In this document: positions 1 to 8,861 of the stretch, one piece after another | Layout: each line of letters opens with the position of its first letter | Numbering within the stretch: position 1 is the stretch's first letter | Assembly (NCBI GenBank): GCA_000720375.1 | Contig: JOAA01000032.1 | Span: 124,001 to 188,000 of the forward strand | DNA length: 64,000 nucleotides | Direction of reading: 5' to 3' | Source: Rhodococcus rhodnii | Lineage (GTDB): Bacteria > Actinomycetota > Actinomycetes > Mycobacteriales > Pseudonocardiaceae | Position numbers and translations under genes: made by a program | The notes under the pieces: generated by a model | Database searches by the model: none | Seen by the model: the letters and a program-made list of their open reading frames with translations, nothing else | Told to the model about the DNA's origin: nothing

Positions 1-380
1 ACCCTTACGCCGTCGCCGGTTTGGTCCATCGGGATGTGCGAATGGCCGAACACCACCAGGTCCGCGTCCGGGAACCGGCGGCGCATCCGTGCGGTGCGGC
101 CGGTGGCCTGGCCGCTGTCGTGGATCATCGCGACCCGCAGACCGGCCAGGTCGAGATCGAGCGTCTCCGGAGCACCCCACGCGGCCACGTCCGGCCCGTC
201 GTTGTTGCCGAGCACGACATGAACCGGCGCGAACTGCGCCAGCTCGTCCAGGACATCCGCTGTGCACACGTCGCCCGCGTGCAGGATCACATCCGTGTCC
301 CGCAAGTGCGCGGCCACTCTGGGCGGGCACGACTTCCAGCGCCGGGGCGAGTGCGTGTCGGCGAGTACCACGACTCTCAT
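1..380 (-). CDS. YfcE-type metallophosphoesterase, partial at left edge
   Basis: The ATG is at 380 and the frame runs off the window after 126 codons. The translation shows the metal ligands of calcineurin-like phosphoesterases: LADTH at residues 6-10, HAGDV at 34-38, LGNND at 57-61 and GHSH at 113-116. This is the short, cytoplasmic YfcE-like architecture, which hydrolyses phosphodiesters or phosphomonoesters with two bound metals. The histidine block usually written THG reads MIHDSG here. The C-terminus is missing only because the window ends. The substrate cannot be read from sequence. Confidence 0.85.
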   Translation of the reverse strand, partial: MRVVVLADTHSPRRWKSCPPRVAAHLRDTDVILHAGDVCTADVLDELAQFAPVHVVLGNNDGPDVAAWGAPETLDLDLAGLRVAMIHDSGQATGRTARMRRRFPDADLVVFGHSHIPMDQTGDGVR

Positions 381-431
381 CCGGCCATTGTGCTGCAAAG
401 CTTCTGCAATGGCCGGTCATACGATCCCACC

Positions 432-800
432 ATGGGAGTTCCCTGGGGCGTAGTCGCCTATCCGGAATCAGCCGACCGCGCCGAGATCATCGCCGAGTGG
501 GGCCCGCTGGCGCACGAGTCGTACGAGGAAACCGGCTTCAACATCCTGCACGGCACCGATCGGATCCACTTCCTGCCGGGCGCCGAACCGACCGTCCACT
601 CTGACCCCGAGGCGCGGGCCAGGGTCGACGCCCTGCCGTCCGGTGACGGCACGTACGACGACTTCGAGCGGCTTTTCGACGGTTACGAACTGTTCGTTCC
701 GTGGGATGTTTTCGGGCGAGTCAAGGCACCTGGCAGCCGGGTCGACGGCAAGTTCGCGGTGTTCGTGCCCGACTTGGTGCGGGTGGATGAGGAACCGTGA
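432..800 (+). CDS. Hypothetical protein, 122 aa
   Basis: The start is the ATG at 432 (MGVPWGVVAYPES), because upstream in-frame codons run antisense through the phosphoesterase. Codon third positions are GC-rich as in neighbouring real genes. The protein is soluble, acidic and lacks a signal peptide or membrane segment. I do not recognise the family. It lies divergently from the phosphoesterase and overlaps a possible 38-codon ORF at its 3' end. Confidence 0.6.
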   Translation: MGVPWGVVAYPESADRAEIIAEWGPLAHESYEETGFNILHGTDRIHFLPGAEPTVHSDPEARARVDALPSGDGTYDDFERLFDGYELFVPWDVFGRVKAPGSRVDGKFAVFVPDLVRVDEEP

Positions 801-903
801 CGACCTCGTCGCCGATTCCGGTGTCGCCGTTCTGGCCAGGCAACTGCATGACCAGGCGAAGCTGGCCAGCGAACTGCGGATGATCATCGAGATCAGCTTC
901 TAG
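787..903 (+). CDS. Possible 38-aa small protein
   Basis: An ATG at 787 overlaps the last 14 bases of the preceding ORF and opens a 38-codon frame ending at 903, which converges on and overlaps the 3' end of the AfsR-like gene by 11 bases. Third positions are strongly GC-biased and the predicted helix (LARQLHDQAKLASELR) is amphipathic. It could be a translationally coupled partner of the 122-aa protein, or chance. No family is recognised. Confidence 0.3.
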   Translation: MRNRDDLVADSGVAVLARQLHDQAKLASELRMIIEISF

Positions 904-3673
904 CGTACAGACCGTGGAACCCGGCTTCGCGGGCGATCTCCTCGGCGTGCGCGGTGTGCGCGGCGGCTTGGGTGTGGTCGTTCAGGTTTGTCAACGCGGC
1001 GGCCAAGCCGAGGTGGATCCGGGCTTCGGTGTGCCGCTGGCCGCCGCGTACAGCCAGATCGAGGGCGCGGAAGTAGTGCCGGATCGCCTCGCGGTGATCC
1101 CCTCGGCGATGGCAGACCGACCCAAGGGTTTCCAGCGTGTCGCTTTCGAAGCTCGGGTCGCCGAGCGTCGCCGCGACGGTGATGGCGGAATGTGCGTACT
1201 CCAAAGCGGTTTCGTGCTCGCCGAGATGGCTGTGCAGTTCGGCGTACTCGCACAGCAGGAATGACTGGATCGGGCGTTTCAGGGGAACGTCGGTGAAACG
1301 TTCGGTCTCGGCCAGCAAGGCACGGGCCTGGTCGATGTCACCGGACTCGCGGTGGATGTAGGCGAGCGCGGCCAAAGACGCCACCGCACAGTTCTGCTCG
1401 CCGAATTTCTCGGCGAGTGCGAGCGTGACCGTGTAGCACTCGGTCGCCGTTCGCAAGTCGCCGCGCCACCCGGACACCATGCCGATGGCCATCATTCCCA
1501 GCATGCGACCGACCTCGTGCATCTCGACCAGCCGGTTCGCATGGCTGATCGCCTCATCGAGGTCGCCGACGGCCGCGTGGCCGAAGGCGAGCTGGGTCAA
1601 CGCGGTCGTTTCGCCCACGTCCCATCCGGTGTCCCGGCTCATTGCCAGGGCACGGGCGGCGTGCGTCAACGCTTCCGGCGACCGGCACTGCCGCATCCGC
1701 AGATCGGCCAGGCTGTGCAGCCCGATGATCTCGCCCCGGACATCGCTGACGGCACGAGCGGCCTGCAGCGCCCTGGTGACGACGATCTCCCAGTCGATCA
1801 CATGCGGATGGATGGAGAAGTACCCGCGCAGCAAGGCCGCCAGCTGCCACGCCAACGCGTCGGGTGCTTGCGAGATGGTGGCGACCAGTGTGGGACGTTC
1901 GGCATCCAGCCAGGCCAATGCGCCGTGCGGTTCCGTGAACGCGACCGGTGTGCCGGGATGGGCGACGGGTGCGGGGTATTCGGCCGCGTACAACATTTCC
2001 GTCGCCGAGCAGAGGTTGCCCAGGCACCAGTCGTGGAACCGGTCGACCGGGCTCGGACCGAGCTCACGGCCGTACAGCCGAAGCAGGTCGTGGAACGTGT
2101 ACCGGCCGCCGGACGTCGGCTGGATCAGATGCGCGGCCGCCAAGGTTTCGAGAGAGCGTTTGGCCGGGGCTTCGAGCAGGTACGAAGCCACGCCCGCGGC
2201 GAAGTCCGGCCCGGGAATCCACGCCAGCAGCCGGAACAGCGTGGCGGCCTGGTCGTCGAGGGTGTGGTACGAGGTGGCGAACGCGGCCCGCACCGCGGAC
2301 TCCTCGTCGCCGTGAACCTCCAACGCGGCCAGACGGTTTCCGTTGCGCAGCAGCGCAATGTGCTCCGCCAGCGGGCGGTGCGGATGCGCGGCGAGGTCTG
2401 CGGCGGTGATCCGCAACGCGAGCGGGAGGTGTGCGCACAGCTCCGCGAGTTCGGCGATTCCTTCCTCCGGCACGCCCAGCACACCAAGCAGTTCGTGCGA
2501 TTCGGCGACCGGAAGGCTGTTCAGGATGATCTGCCGGGCGCCGTCCTTCACGACCAGCCCGTCCAGCCGGTTGCGGCTGGTGACCAGTAACAGGCTGCCC
2601 GGAGTCCCTGGCAGAAAGGGTCGGACCTGGTGTACGTCGGTGGCGTTGTCCAGCAGAACGAGCATTCGCTTGCCGCTCAACAAGGTCCGGTACAACGCCG
2701 CGGCTTCGTCCGCGTCGGCAGGGACGCCTTCGGGTGGCACACCGAGTGCCCGCAAGAATCGGCCAAGCACGTTCTGGCCACGTAGATCGGCTTGTAGCTG
2801 CCCGTCAGGGAAGTGCTCACGCGCCCTGTGTCCCCAATGGACAGCCAACGCGGTCTTGCCGACGCCCGGCATGCCGGCGATGACCACCGCGGGCGCGGCT
2901 CGCAAGCTGTCCAATTCGGACAGATAGTCCGCGCGGCCGGTGAACCCGCCGACGTCGGCCGTGAGCTGGGCGGGTTTGGTGGCCGGACGGCTGATGTCCT
3001 GCCGGAGCACCTGCTGATGGGCCGTCTGCAGCTCGAGCGACGGCTCGACGCCCAGCTCGTCGACCAGCCTGCGGCGCATGTCGGTGAACAGCTGCAAGGC
3101 CGCGGCCTGTTGCCCGTTACCGGCCAATGCGAGGCCTAGCCTGGCATGGAGGCCTTCGTGCAGCGGCTCGTCGAGCTGACGTAACTGGGTGACCGCGTCG
3201 GCGTGTCGTCCCGACTGGATGGCCGTGTCGGCGAACTTGAGCGTGACATCAAGGCGGCGCTGGGCGAGCGCCACGGCCTGTGGATGGGCACGGACCTGGT
3301 CCGGCAGGTCGGCCAGCACCGGTCCACGCCAGCAGGCCAACGCGTCGGCGAGCAGATCGCGGTCGACCAGAGCGTCGAAGGCGTGCAGGTCGGTGTCCGC
3401 GACCAGTCGATATCCGCTGCCGACCAGATCGATCTCCAGGCCTGCCCGCCGCAACCGGGAGACGTACCCGGTGACCAGCTCCGAGCAGCTGTGCGGCACT
3501 TTGCCTGGCCAGAGCACCTCGATGATCTCGTCGCGGCTGACCACCTGGCCCGCGTGCAACGCGAGCAAGCCGAGCAGGCAGCGCTGTTTGGTCGCGGCCA
3601 CGTGGACTTCCTGGCCGGCGACATGGATCGTGAGTGGGCCGAGCACCCCCACCTGCCGGGTCACGGACGTCAT
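893..3673 (-). CDS. AfsR/SARP-family transcriptional regulator with NB-ARC ATPase
   Basis: A 926-aa protein with the AfsR layout: OmpR-type winged helix (about residues 5-95), BTAD helical domain (about 95-230), an NB-ARC STAND ATPase with P-loop GMPGVGKT (267-274) and Walker B LVLLDN, then C-terminal TPR-like repeats. Such proteins bind promoters of secondary-metabolite or stress genes and switch with nucleotide state. The gene is divergent from the twin flavoprotein genes, which are natural candidate targets. Leu164 is a TTA codon (3182-3184), rare in such genomes. The ATG start at 3673 is followed directly by the wHTH. Confidence 0.92.
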   Translation of the reverse strand: MTSVTRQVGVLGPLTIHVAGQEVHVAATKQRCLLGLLALHAGQVVSRDEIIEVLWPGKVPHSCSELVTGYVSRLRRAGLEIDLVGSGYRLVADTDLHAFDALVDRDLLADALACWRGPVLADLPDQVRAHPQAVALAQRRLDVTLKFADTAIQSGRHADAVTQLRQLDEPLHEGLHARLGLALAGNGQQAAALQLFTDMRRRLVDELGVEPSLELQTAHQQVLRQDISRPATKPAQLTADVGGFTGRADYLSELDSLRAAPAVVIAGMPGVGKTALAVHWGHRAREHFPDGQLQADLRGQNVLGRFLRALGVPPEGVPADADEAAALYRTLLSGKRMLVLLDNATDVHQVRPFLPGTPGSLLLVTSRNRLDGLVVKDGARQIILNSLPVAESHELLGVLGVPEEGIAELAELCAHLPLALRITAADLAAHPHRPLAEHIALLRNGNRLAALEVHGDEESAVRAAFATSYHTLDDQAATLFRLLAWIPGPDFAAGVASYLLEAPAKRSLETLAAAHLIQPTSGGRYTFHDLLRLYGRELGPSPVDRFHDWCLGNLCSATEMLYAAEYPAPVAHPGTPVAFTEPHGALAWLDAERPTLVATISQAPDALAWQLAALLRGYFSIHPHVIDWEIVVTRALQAARAVSDVRGEIIGLHSLADLRMRQCRSPEALTHAARALAMSRDTGWDVGETTALTQLAFGHAAVGDLDEAISHANRLVEMHEVGRMLGMMAIGMVSGWRGDLRTATECYTVTLALAEKFGEQNCAVASLAALAYIHRESGDIDQARALLAETERFTDVPLKRPIQSFLLCEYAELHSHLGEHETALEYAHSAITVAATLGDPSFESDTLETLGSVCHRRGDHREAIRHYFRALDLAVRGGQRHTEARIHLGLAAALTNLNDHTQAAAHTAHAEEIAREAGFHGLYARS

Positions 3674-3681
3674 TCTACGTG

Positions 3682-3699
3682 TTCTTGACGTGTCAAGAA
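3682..3699. promoter_or_regulatory. Perfect inverted repeat in divergent promoter
   Basis: TTCTTGAC-GT-GTCAAGAA, with 8-bp arms and a 2-bp spacer. It lies 9 bp before the AfsR-like start and 65 bp before the first flavoprotein. It is a good candidate operator for autoregulation or for shared control of both directions. SARP sites are often direct repeats, so another regulator could bind here. Confidence 0.5.
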
Positions 3700-3764
3700 T
3701 CCGGTTTGCGTCCTGCCGGTCTGGCTAGCGTGCCGCTCATGGCGGATGTGCGAGGGGGTAGCTG

Positions 3765-5363
3765 ATGGACCGGCGAGGCTTTCTGGCGACCACGGCCACG
3801 GTCGGTGCGGCGATGGCGTTACCGGGCGAGGCGGCTGCGGCGCCGGGGGAGAACGTGATGGGACCGGTCGCGATCGGGCCGCACGATCCCCGCTACGAGG
3901 ACCTTGCGATACGGGGACAGAACGACCGGTTCGTCACGCGGCCGGAGTCGTTCCGGATCGTCACGACGACGGACCAGGTAGTCCGGGTGGTCGGCGAGGC
4001 CGTCCGGGCGGGCAAGCGGATCACGGTTCGCAGCGGCGGGCATTGCTACGAGAACTTCGTCGGCGAGCCTGCGCCCGGCGTGATCATCGACATGGTCGAG
4101 ATGAACCAGGTGTACTTCGACGCGCGGCGCCGTGCGTTCGCGATCGAACCAGGTGCGTTGCTCTCCGAGGTCTACGAGACGCTCTACTACGGCTGGGGTG
4201 TGACGATCCCAGCAGGGCAATGCGGCACCGTCGCGGCAGGTGGGCAGATCCAGGGCGGCGGCTACGGGCCGTTGTCACGCAGGCTCGGGTCCGTTGTGGA
4301 CTACTTGGAGGCCGTGGAAGTCGTTGTGGTCGACCGGGATGGGCGTGCCCGTGCGGTCGTCGGCTCCCGTGATCCCAAGGACCCGAACCACGACCTGTGG
4401 TGGGCACACACCGGCGGTGGCGGCGGCAATTTCGGTGTGGTGACACGGTATTGGCTGCGTACACCGGAAGTGCAGGGCAACGACCCCACGAAACTGCTGC
4501 CCAAACCGCCACGCGGGATCATCGGCGGCTACGCGGTCTGGCGATGGGCGGACCTCGACCGGGAGAAGTTCCGTCGGCTGCTGACCAATCACGCCGCCTG
4601 GCACGAGCGCAACAGCACACCGAACGCGCCTGGCGTCAACGTGTACAGCGTCTTCATGATCGGCGGGAAATCCGCGGCCACAGGTGCGATGCCGGGGGAC
4701 ATGTTCCTGAGCGCGCAAGCGGATGCCTACGTGCCGGGTGCGGAACAGCAGCTGAGGGACTTCTTCGCGGCCATGACCGAAGGAGTCGGCGGCCATTCGG
4801 AAGTGTGGACGCAGCCGTCGCCGTGGCACGCCGCGGTGAAGGGTGCCATCACCAGCATCGGCGAGATCGGCAGGCAGAAACAGAAAGCGGCCTACCTGAA
4901 GCGGCGCTTCCCCGACAGCCAGCTCGACGCCATCTACGACACGTTGTCCGTGGAGAGAACGGACTTGGTCACCAGGATGCTGTGGATGATGTCCTACGGC
5001 GGCAAGGTGAACGAGATCGACCCGGCGGCAACGGCCTCAGTCCAACGGGACTCGATGCTCAAGGTGCTGTACATCTCGGCATGGCAGGACGCCACCCAGG
5101 ACAACGCGCACATCGAGTGGGTACGCGGCTTCTACAAGAAGGTGTACGAGGAAACCGGCGGTGTCCCGGTGCCGAACGAGGTCAGCGACGGGTCGTACAT
5201 CAACTACCCGGACGCCGATCTGGCCGATCCAGCGCTGAACACGTCGGGTGTGCCGTGGTCTACTTTGTACTACAAGGACAATTACCCACGCCTGCAACGG
5301 ATCAAGGCCAAGTACGACCCGCGCGACGTGTTCACGCACGCGCTGGGAATCCGTCCTGCCTAG
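3765..5363 (+). CDS. Tat-exported FAD-linked oxidoreductase (berberine-bridge family), copy 1
   Basis: The 532-aa product starts with a twin-arginine signal (DRRGFLATT, cut near AAAA). The FAD domain has RSGGHCYENF with His93 and GQCGTVAAGG with Cys153, the two residues that attach FAD covalently in bicovalent BBE-type oxidases. The C-terminal BBE motif (YYKDNYPRLQRIKAKYDP) is complete. These enzymes oxidise alcohols, sugars or alkaloid-type C-N bonds with oxygen. The folded holoenzyme is probably exported. It is followed 11 bases later by a paralogue of identical length, and is divergent from an AfsR-type regulator. Confidence 0.9.
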   Translation: MDRRGFLATTATVGAAMALPGEAAAAPGENVMGPVAIGPHDPRYEDLAIRGQNDRFVTRPESFRIVTTTDQVVRVVGEAVRAGKRITVRSGGHCYENFVGEPAPGVIIDMVEMNQVYFDARRRAFAIEPGALLSEVYETLYYGWGVTIPAGQCGTVAAGGQIQGGGYGPLSRRLGSVVDYLEAVEVVVVDRDGRARAVVGSRDPKDPNHDLWWAHTGGGGGNFGVVTRYWLRTPEVQGNDPTKLLPKPPRGIIGGYAVWRWADLDREKFRRLLTNHAAWHERNSTPNAPGVNVYSVFMIGGKSAATGAMPGDMFLSAQADAYVPGAEQQLRDFFAAMTEGVGGHSEVWTQPSPWHAAVKGAITSIGEIGRQKQKAAYLKRRFPDSQLDAIYDTLSVERTDLVTRMLWMMSYGGKVNEIDPAATASVQRDSMLKVLYISAWQDATQDNAHIEWVRGFYKKVYEETGGVPVPNEVSDGSYINYPDADLADPALNTSGVPWSTLYYKDNYPRLQRIKAKYDPRDVFTHALGIRPA

Positions 5364-5374
5364 GGGGAACTGAG

Positions 5375-6973
5375 ATGTCAGTGAATCGACGTGCCTTTCT
5401 CGCCTCGTCGGCCACGGTCGGCGCGGCTATGGCGATGCCCGGGGTGGCATCCGCCGAGGGCCGGCCCACACTGGGACCGGTCACGATCACACCGGGCGAC
5501 CCGCGCTTCGAGGACCTTGTCCTGCGCGGTCAGAACGATCGGTTCACCCCGCGGCCGGAGTCGTTCCGGGTGGTGGGTTCGACCGACCAGGTCGTCCGAG
5601 TCGTCGGCGAGGCCGTCCGTGCGGGCAAGCGGGTCAGCGTCCGCAGCGGAGGCCACTGCTACGAGAACTTCGTGGGAGATCCCCAGCCCGGCGTGGTCAT
5701 CGACATGGTCGAGATGAACGACGTGTACTACGACCAGGAGCGTCGTGCGTTCGTGATCCAGCCGGGCGCGCTGCTGTCCGACGTGTACCAGACGCTGTAC
5801 TTCGGCTGGGATGTAACGATTCCAGGCGGCCAGTGCGGGACTGTGGCCGCCGGCGGGCACATCCTCGGCGGCGGCTACGGCCCACTGTCCCGGCGCGACG
5901 GATCCGTTGTGGACTACCTGTACGCGGTCGAAGTCGTTGTGGTGGAACGCAATGGTCAGGCACGGGCGATTGTGGCCACACGCGAGCCCGACGACCCGCA
6001 CCGCGACCTGTGGTGGGCGCACGCCGGTGGCGGCGGCGGAAACTTCGGGATCGTGACGAAGTACTGGATGCGTTCACCGGGCGCGACAGGGAACGATCCG
6101 TCGAAGCTGCTGCCCAGACCACCTAGCGCGACCCTCGGCGGTGTGATGATCTGGAACTGGCCGGACCTTACGAAGGACAGGTTCCGTCGCCTGCTGACCA
6201 ACCACGGGCAGTGGTACGAGCGCAACACCGCGCCGGACACGCTGGCCAGCGTATTCATGATCAACGGTCACAAGAAGGGCCAGCCGCCACCCCCACCACT
6301 GGCCGGCGATCTCTTCCTGACCGCCCAGATCGACGCGGGTGCGCCGAACGCCGAGCGTTACCTGCGTGGATACTTCGAGGCCATCAGCGACGGAGTCGGT
6401 GGCACGCCGATCATCTCCCCGCAACCAACACCGTGGCTGACTTCCGTGCAGCGTTCGGTGCAGGGTGTCGGCGAGATCGGCAGGCAGAAGAACAAGGCGG
6501 CCTATTTGCGCAGGCGCTACAACGATCACCAGCTCGACACACTGTACGCTCAGTTGTCCAATGTGGACCCTTCGCTCGCTGTCACCATGCTGTGGCTGGT
6601 GTCCTACGGTGGCAAAGTGAACACGGTCGATCCGGCAGCGACCGCCTTGGCCGACCGCGACTCGTTGCTCAAAACCGTCTACATCGCGGCATGGGAGGAC
6701 CCGGCTGCGGACGACGCGCACATCAAGTGGATCCGCCAGTTCTACAAGGACGTGTACGCGGAGACCGGAGGTGTTCCGGTACCGAACGAGGTCAACGGCG
6801 GGTCGTACATCAACTACCCGGACATCGACCTGGCCGATCCGGCGTGGAACACCTCCGGTGTGCCCTGGTCCACTTTGTACTACAAGGGCAACTACCCACG
6901 CCTGCAACGGATCAAGGCGAAGTACGATCCGCGTGACGTGTTCACGCACAAGCTGGGAATCCGTCCGGCCTAG
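5375..6973 (+). CDS. Tat-exported FAD-linked oxidoreductase (berberine-bridge family), copy 2
   Basis: The ATG at 5375 (MSVNRRAFLASS) opens a Tat signal peptide; longer in-frame codons upstream belong to the shadow of copy 1. Length is again 532 aa. The FAD-attachment residues are His94 in RSGGHCYENF and Cys154 in GQCGTVAAGG. The BBE C-terminus is nearly identical to copy 1, while the substrate domain (about 200-450) is more divergent and carries a PPPPP insertion near residue 305. This is tandem duplication with retained catalytic residues, so substrate diversification is likely. Its stop overlaps the stop of the convergent gene in a CTAG. Confidence 0.9.
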   Translation: MSVNRRAFLASSATVGAAMAMPGVASAEGRPTLGPVTITPGDPRFEDLVLRGQNDRFTPRPESFRVVGSTDQVVRVVGEAVRAGKRVSVRSGGHCYENFVGDPQPGVVIDMVEMNDVYYDQERRAFVIQPGALLSDVYQTLYFGWDVTIPGGQCGTVAAGGHILGGGYGPLSRRDGSVVDYLYAVEVVVVERNGQARAIVATREPDDPHRDLWWAHAGGGGGNFGIVTKYWMRSPGATGNDPSKLLPRPPSATLGGVMIWNWPDLTKDRFRRLLTNHGQWYERNTAPDTLASVFMINGHKKGQPPPPPLAGDLFLTAQIDAGAPNAERYLRGYFEAISDGVGGTPIISPQPTPWLTSVQRSVQGVGEIGRQKNKAAYLRRRYNDHQLDTLYAQLSNVDPSLAVTMLWLVSYGGKVNTVDPAATALADRDSLLKTVYIAAWEDPAADDAHIKWIRQFYKDVYAETGGVPVPNEVNGGSYINYPDIDLADPAWNTSGVPWSTLYYKGNYPRLQRIKAKYDPRDVFTHKLGIRPA

Positions 6974-8688
6974 GGGTAGTTGGCCAGGTTGGCCACGTTG
7001 CGCTGGGGGTTGGACGGCCCGCCGGTGTTGTTGATGATCCGGTTGATCGTGCCCGCGCCACCGAGCGACACGGTCACCATGCTGTGGAACCGGACACCCG
7101 GGACGTTGGGCACCTCGAAGGCGCGTTCACCGACAACACTGCGGTTGACATTGAAGTTGCAGTAGCTGCCCAGGCCCCACGCCTCGTGGTTGGTGACGGT
7201 GTTGGCCACCTTGTAGGCCGCGTAACCCCGTGTCGACCCGTTCATCCAGGCTGCCTGGTTGGGCGGGTCGTACGGCATTTCGTTCTGGTAGAAGTACGTC
7301 CGGCCACGGTTGCCGTTCCAGATGGTCTGGTACTTCTGGTAGTGCTCGACGAACAGGCCGTACGCGGTCACGTCGTCGCCGTTGACGATCAGGCCGACGT
7401 CCGCGGTGTTGGTGTTCCAGCCGACACCGGAACCGTGGTCGCCGCGCCAGATCCACGAGTGGTCGGAGATGACGTTGTTGCTGTTGATCACCAGGCTGTT
7501 GGTGGCCCGGCCGACCCCGGCACCGCCGACCCGGATGAACATGTCGTGCAACGAAGTCGGGTTGGCGGCGTGGTTGGCGCTGGAGCCGTTCGGTCCGATT
7601 TGGACAAGGGTGTTGGAGTTGGTGGCGCCGGCGTCCACGAGGATCCCGGCGATCTTCACACCGTCCACATCGGCCACTGACAGCGCGGTGATGCCGTTCT
7701 CCGGGATGAGAGTCGCCAGCCCGAGCCCGAGTACGACGGTGTTCGGCCGGGTGACCTGGATGGTCTGGTTGAGCCGGTAGATGCCAGGCGTGACAAGCAG
7801 ATGCTGGCCCTGCGCGAGTGCTGCGTTGATCTGCGCTGCGGTGGTGCCGGGCTTGGCGATGAAGAACTGGGAGACGGGAATCGACGTGCCCGCCGGAGCG
7901 TCGCTCTGCCACGTCGTGCCCCGGGCGCTGGTCCTGACACTGGGGACGAAGACGTGGTAGTTACGGCTCGAATCCGCGTAGAGGAACGGTTTTTCGCGGA
8001 TGATCGGCGTGTAGGCCACCGTGGTGTGCGGTGGGCTCGGGAACGTGCTCGCCGGAGCGCCGGCGACACCCGTGAACACCATGTTCCAGTTCGCGCCGGA
8101 CCAACTGCCGATCTGGGAGTCTCGGGTGTACCACTGCTGTTGGGAACCGGACCGGATCTGTCCGTCGATCTTGCTGTCGGCGATGAACCCGCCACTGGAC
8201 CACCCGCCGTCATCGAGCTGCAGGTTGCCCTTCATGTGCATCCGGCGATAGGGAGCGGCCTGCGAGACAGCCCACCGGTCGGTGCCACCACTCGGTGCGA
8301 CAGCGAGGTTTTCCGCGCCACGCCAGAAGTTGTGCGTGGCGTTGCCGCCGAACCAGTCGGCTTCCACGTGCACCGCACCGTTGATGTTGGTGTTGTCCGG
8401 TGACATGCCCAGGCCGAGGACCTGGGTGTAGTACCCGACGTTGATGTTCACGTTGTACGAACCGGGCTCGAACAGGAAAGCGTATCGGTTGGCGCCGAAC
8501 TGGCTGCGTTCCTGCTGCGTGAACACCTGGTTCACCCGCTGCTGGATGGTGGCCTGCGGGGTGCCCGGCGTGAAGATGATGACGTTCGGCCCAAGATCGG
8601 GCGGTGCCGCGATCGCCTGCGGCGTGACGATGAGCGCGCCGGTGAGCGAGGCGAGCACACCGAGCCGAAGAAGTCGCCGTGAGATCAC
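6970..8688 (-). CDS. Secreted parallel beta-helix protein (pectate-lyase/GH55-like)
   Basis: A 572-aa exported protein with signal peptide (ISRRLLRLGVLASLTGALIV, cut after AIAA). The middle and C-terminal parts show repeated short beta-rungs with Asn/Gly turns (GNLQLDDGG, LVINSNNVISDHSWIWRGD), typical of right-handed beta-helices in pectate lyase and GH55 glucanase relatives. Database homologues often carry uninformative names. The GTG start at 8688 has AGGAG seven bases upstream. The catalytic residues cannot be assigned. A polysaccharide substrate outside the cell is inferred. Confidence 0.7.
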   Translation of the reverse strand: MISRRLLRLGVLASLTGALIVTPQAIAAPPDLGPNVIIFTPGTPQATIQQRVNQVFTQQERSQFGANRYAFLFEPGSYNVNINVGYYTQVLGLGMSPDNTNINGAVHVEADWFGGNATHNFWRGAENLAVAPSGGTDRWAVSQAAPYRRMHMKGNLQLDDGGWSSGGFIADSKIDGQIRSGSQQQWYTRDSQIGSWSGANWNMVFTGVAGAPASTFPSPPHTTVAYTPIIREKPFLYADSSRNYHVFVPSVRTSARGTTWQSDAPAGTSIPVSQFFIAKPGTTAAQINAALAQGQHLLVTPGIYRLNQTIQVTRPNTVVLGLGLATLIPENGITALSVADVDGVKIAGILVDAGATNSNTLVQIGPNGSSANHAANPTSLHDMFIRVGGAGVGRATNSLVINSNNVISDHSWIWRGDHGSGVGWNTNTADVGLIVNGDDVTAYGLFVEHYQKYQTIWNGNRGRTYFYQNEMPYDPPNQAAWMNGSTRGYAAYKVANTVTNHEAWGLGSYCNFNVNRSVVGERAFEVPNVPGVRFHSMVTVSLGGAGTINRIINNTGGPSNPQRNVANLANYP

Positions 8689-8861
8689 CAGAATCTCCTA
8701 ACGTCGGCCGCTGCGGCTCGCCATCAGGGCAGGGCCGAGCGCGCAACGGCGTCCCATCCACCTGGCGGCGACACGCTCATGTGCGCGACGTGGAGCACGG
8801 CCATGGTAGCGCTCTCACGCCCAGGACGCGACGACGTAACGCTGACCGGAACAAGCTGTGT

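Noticed and set aside
1352..2590. 412-codon frame on the plus strand
   Set aside because: Antisense shadow of the AfsR-like gene; composition (Arg/Gln/Gly-rich, no family) is typical of GC-rich mirror frames.
4397..5374. N-terminal extension of flavoprotein copy 2 by 326 codons
   Set aside because: It is another frame of copy 1; the Tat signal starts at ATG 5375.
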